From positions 57,305 to 121,304 of the forward strand of contig JAFEHU010000067.1 in the NCBI GenBank assembly GCA_017848435.1: 64,000 nt of DNA, given 5' to 3'. The notes under the pieces were generated by a model that worked only from the letters and a program-made list of their open reading frames with translations, did not search any database and had not been told where the DNA came from. The stretch comes from Burkholderiaceae bacterium. Its GTDB lineage: Bacteria > Pseudomonadota > Gammaproteobacteria > Burkholderiales > Burkholderiaceae_C. A program made the translations under genes and the position numbers. Below, one piece after another: positions 62,604 through 64,000 of the stretch; position 1 is the stretch's first letter, and every line of letters begins with the position of its first letter.

Positions 62604-64000
62604 TCAGGCCAGGCGGGCGAGCTGGTCGCGCAGCTTGGCCAGGGTGGCGGTGAAGTCGGCCACGCGCTGGCGCTCTTGCGCAATCACGGCCGGTGGGGCT
62701 TTGGCCACAAAGGCCTCGTTACCGAGTTTGCTGTGGGCCTTGGTGATTTCGCCTTCCAGGCGGGTGGCTTCCTTGCCGAGGCGGGCTTTCTCGGCCGCCA
62801 CGTCAATTTCCATGAACAGGCACAGGCGCGCGGTGCCCACCACCGCCACCGGCGCGGCCTGCGCGGCAGCGGCCCAGGCGACTTCGTCGTCGAACACCTT
62901 GACCTCGTTCAGCTTGGCGAGTGACTGCAACACGGGGGCGACCTGGCGCATGAAGGCTTCGTCACCGACGACATAAAGCGGCAAGCGGGTGGCGGGGGAG
63001 ACGTTCATCTCGCCGCGCAAATTGCGGCAGGCGTCGACCAGCGACTTGAGCTTGGCCACATGGGTTTCGGCGGCTTCGTCAATCCGCTCGGGCTGGCTCA
63101 CCGGGTAGGCGGCAATGCTGACCGATTCGCCGGCGCGGTCGGCCACTTTGGACACGATCTGCCAGAGTTCTTCGGTGATGAAGGGGATGATCGGGTGGGC
63201 CAGCCGCAAAATGGTTTCCAGCGTGCGGATCAGGGTGCGGCGGGTGGCGCGTTGCACGGCGGCGTCGCCGGTCTGGATCTGCACCTTGGCAATTTCCAGG
63301 TACCAGTCGCAGAACTCGTCCCACACAAAGCGGTAGATGGCGTTGGCCACGTTGTCGAGCCGGTACTCGGCAAAGCCCTTGGCGACTTCGGCTTCGGTGC
63401 GCTGCAGGGCGGAGACGATCCAGCGGTCGGCGGGGCCGAAGTCGAGGTAACCGCCGGGCACACATTCTTCGGCACCATGGGGCTTGAAGCCGCAGTCCTG
63501 GCCTTCGCAGTTCATCAGCACAAAGCGGGTGGCGTTCCACAGTTTGTTGCAGAAGTTGCGGTAGCCCTCGCAGCGTTTGCTGTCGAAGTTGATGCTGCGG
63601 CCCAATGAGGCCAGCGAGGCGAAGGTGAAGCGCAGCGCGTCGGCGCCGTAGGCGGGAATGCCGTCGGGGAATTCTTTTTCGGTCTCTTTGCGCACCTTGG
63701 GGGCGGTCTCGGGCTTGCGCAGGCCGGTGGTGCGTTTGTCGAGCAGCGGCGCCAAGGTGATGCCGTCGATCAAATCCACCGGGTCGAGCACGTTGCCTTC
63801 GGACTTGCTCATCTTCTTGCCCTGCGCGTCGCGCACCAGGCCGTGGATGTAGACGTGTTTGAAGGGCACGCGGCCGGTGAAGTGCGTGGTCATCATGATC
63901 ATCCGGGCGACCCAGAAGAAGATGATGTCGTAGCCGGTGACCAGCACGGTGCTGGGGAGGTAGAGGTCGTAGTCGGTGAGTGCTGTGGCGCCGCTTCGGG
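62604..64000 (-). CDS. valS: Valyl-tRNA synthetase (C-terminal part; runs off the window)
   Basis: The frame is open to the right edge (upstream codons encode [20 protein letters not shown]), so about half of the protein is present. KMSKS is in [14 protein letters not shown] and the ValRS-specific [16 protein letters not shown] is visible. Anticodon-binding and C-terminal coiled-coil parts complete the gene. Charges tRNA-Val. Confidence 0.96.
   Translation of the reverse strand, partial: RSGATALTDYDLYLPSTVLVTGYDIIFFWVARMIMMTTHFTGRVPFKHVYIHGLVRDAQGKKMSKSEGNVLDPVDLIDGITLAPLLDKRTTGLRKPETAPKVRKETEKEFPDGIPAYGADALRFTFASLASLGRSINFDSKRCEGYRNFCNKLWNATRFVLMNCEGQDCGFKPHGAEECVPGGYLDFGPADRWIVSALQRTEAEVAKGFAEYRLDNVANAIYRFVWDEFCDWYLEIAKVQIQTGDAAVQRATRRTLIRTLETILRLAHPIIPFITEELWQIVSKVADRAGESVSIAAYPVSQPERIDEAAETHVAKLKSLVDACRNLRGEMNVSPATRLPLYVVGDEAFMRQVAPVLQSLAKLNEVKVFDDEVAWAAAAQAAPVAVVGTARLCLFMEIDVAAEKARLGKEATRLEGEITKAHSKLGNEAFVAKAPPAVIAQERQRVADFTATLAKLRDQLARLA

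Overview
The window is 64 kb of GC-rich, densely coding chromosomal DNA. Gene content and gene order point to a betaproteobacterium of the Burkholderiales, most likely family Comamonadaceae: a Cys-type formate dehydrogenase operon with its small Tat-target and lipoprotein companions, fkpB-ispH, YgiW/BOF protein, an AscD-like ferredoxin reductase beside an epimerase, and TctC-type binding proteins. The family assignment is inference; no rRNA is present. Two tRNA genes (Ser-CGA, Leu-CAA) are present. I saw no insertion sequence, prophage gene or CRISPR array.

Layout. 1-9.3 kb: a respiratory, Tat-exported formate dehydrogenase operon (multi-cluster ferredoxin protein, TorD-type chaperone, 68-residue Tat protein, catalytic alpha, Fe-S beta, small lipoprotein, cytochrome b gamma, a Pro/Ala/Lys-rich exported protein), a hairpin terminator, then fdhD. 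9.4-18.6 kb: housekeeping and stress genes (FtsX-like permease, truncated haemoglobin, exported Fe-SOD, Smr protein, radC, fkpB-ispH, VOC protein, serS, PaaI thioesterase). 18.8-27.4 kb: a complete biotin-independent malonate decarboxylase operon on the minus strand (matC-mdcA-C-D-E-G-B-H, then mdcR), which imports malonate and decarboxylates it on a dedicated acyl carrier protein. 27.7-38.1 kb: TauE/SafE permease with a divergent LysR gene, tRNA-Ser, an orphan response regulator, trpS, an M50 protease, a YciO-type protein, an EamA permease, a PHP phosphatase, a ferredoxin reductase, an epimerase, a DUF533 protein and a BOF protein.

38.2-59.7 kb is the most unusual part: a catabolic and uptake island. 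It combines a VanAB-like Rieske oxygenase and its reductase, a branched-chain-type ABC transporter (livGFHM) with a distant binding protein, two paralogous alpha/beta hydrolases, an adenylate-forming ligase, a LysR regulator, a PaaI-type thioesterase, an aldehyde dehydrogenase, a GMC alcohol oxidoreductase, a molybdenum hydroxylase of xanthine dehydrogenase type with a CoxG-like factor, a TctC-type exported binding protein and a leaderless SBP_bac_3 protein. Two pairs of near-identical 16-bp palindromes, each pair about 50 bp apart, sit in its two divergent promoter regions and suggest one shared regulator. The substrate cannot be named from sequence; a methoxylated or N-heterocyclic aromatic compound is a reasonable guess.

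59.8-64 kb returns to housekeeping: tRNA-Leu, cysM, a NUDIX hydrolase, tusA, galU and the 3' part of valS.

A degenerate 65-bp interspersed repeat occurs four times (11937, 16187, 34913, 60828), always at gene borders. One copy overlaps the start codon and first seven codons of the truncated haemoglobin gene.
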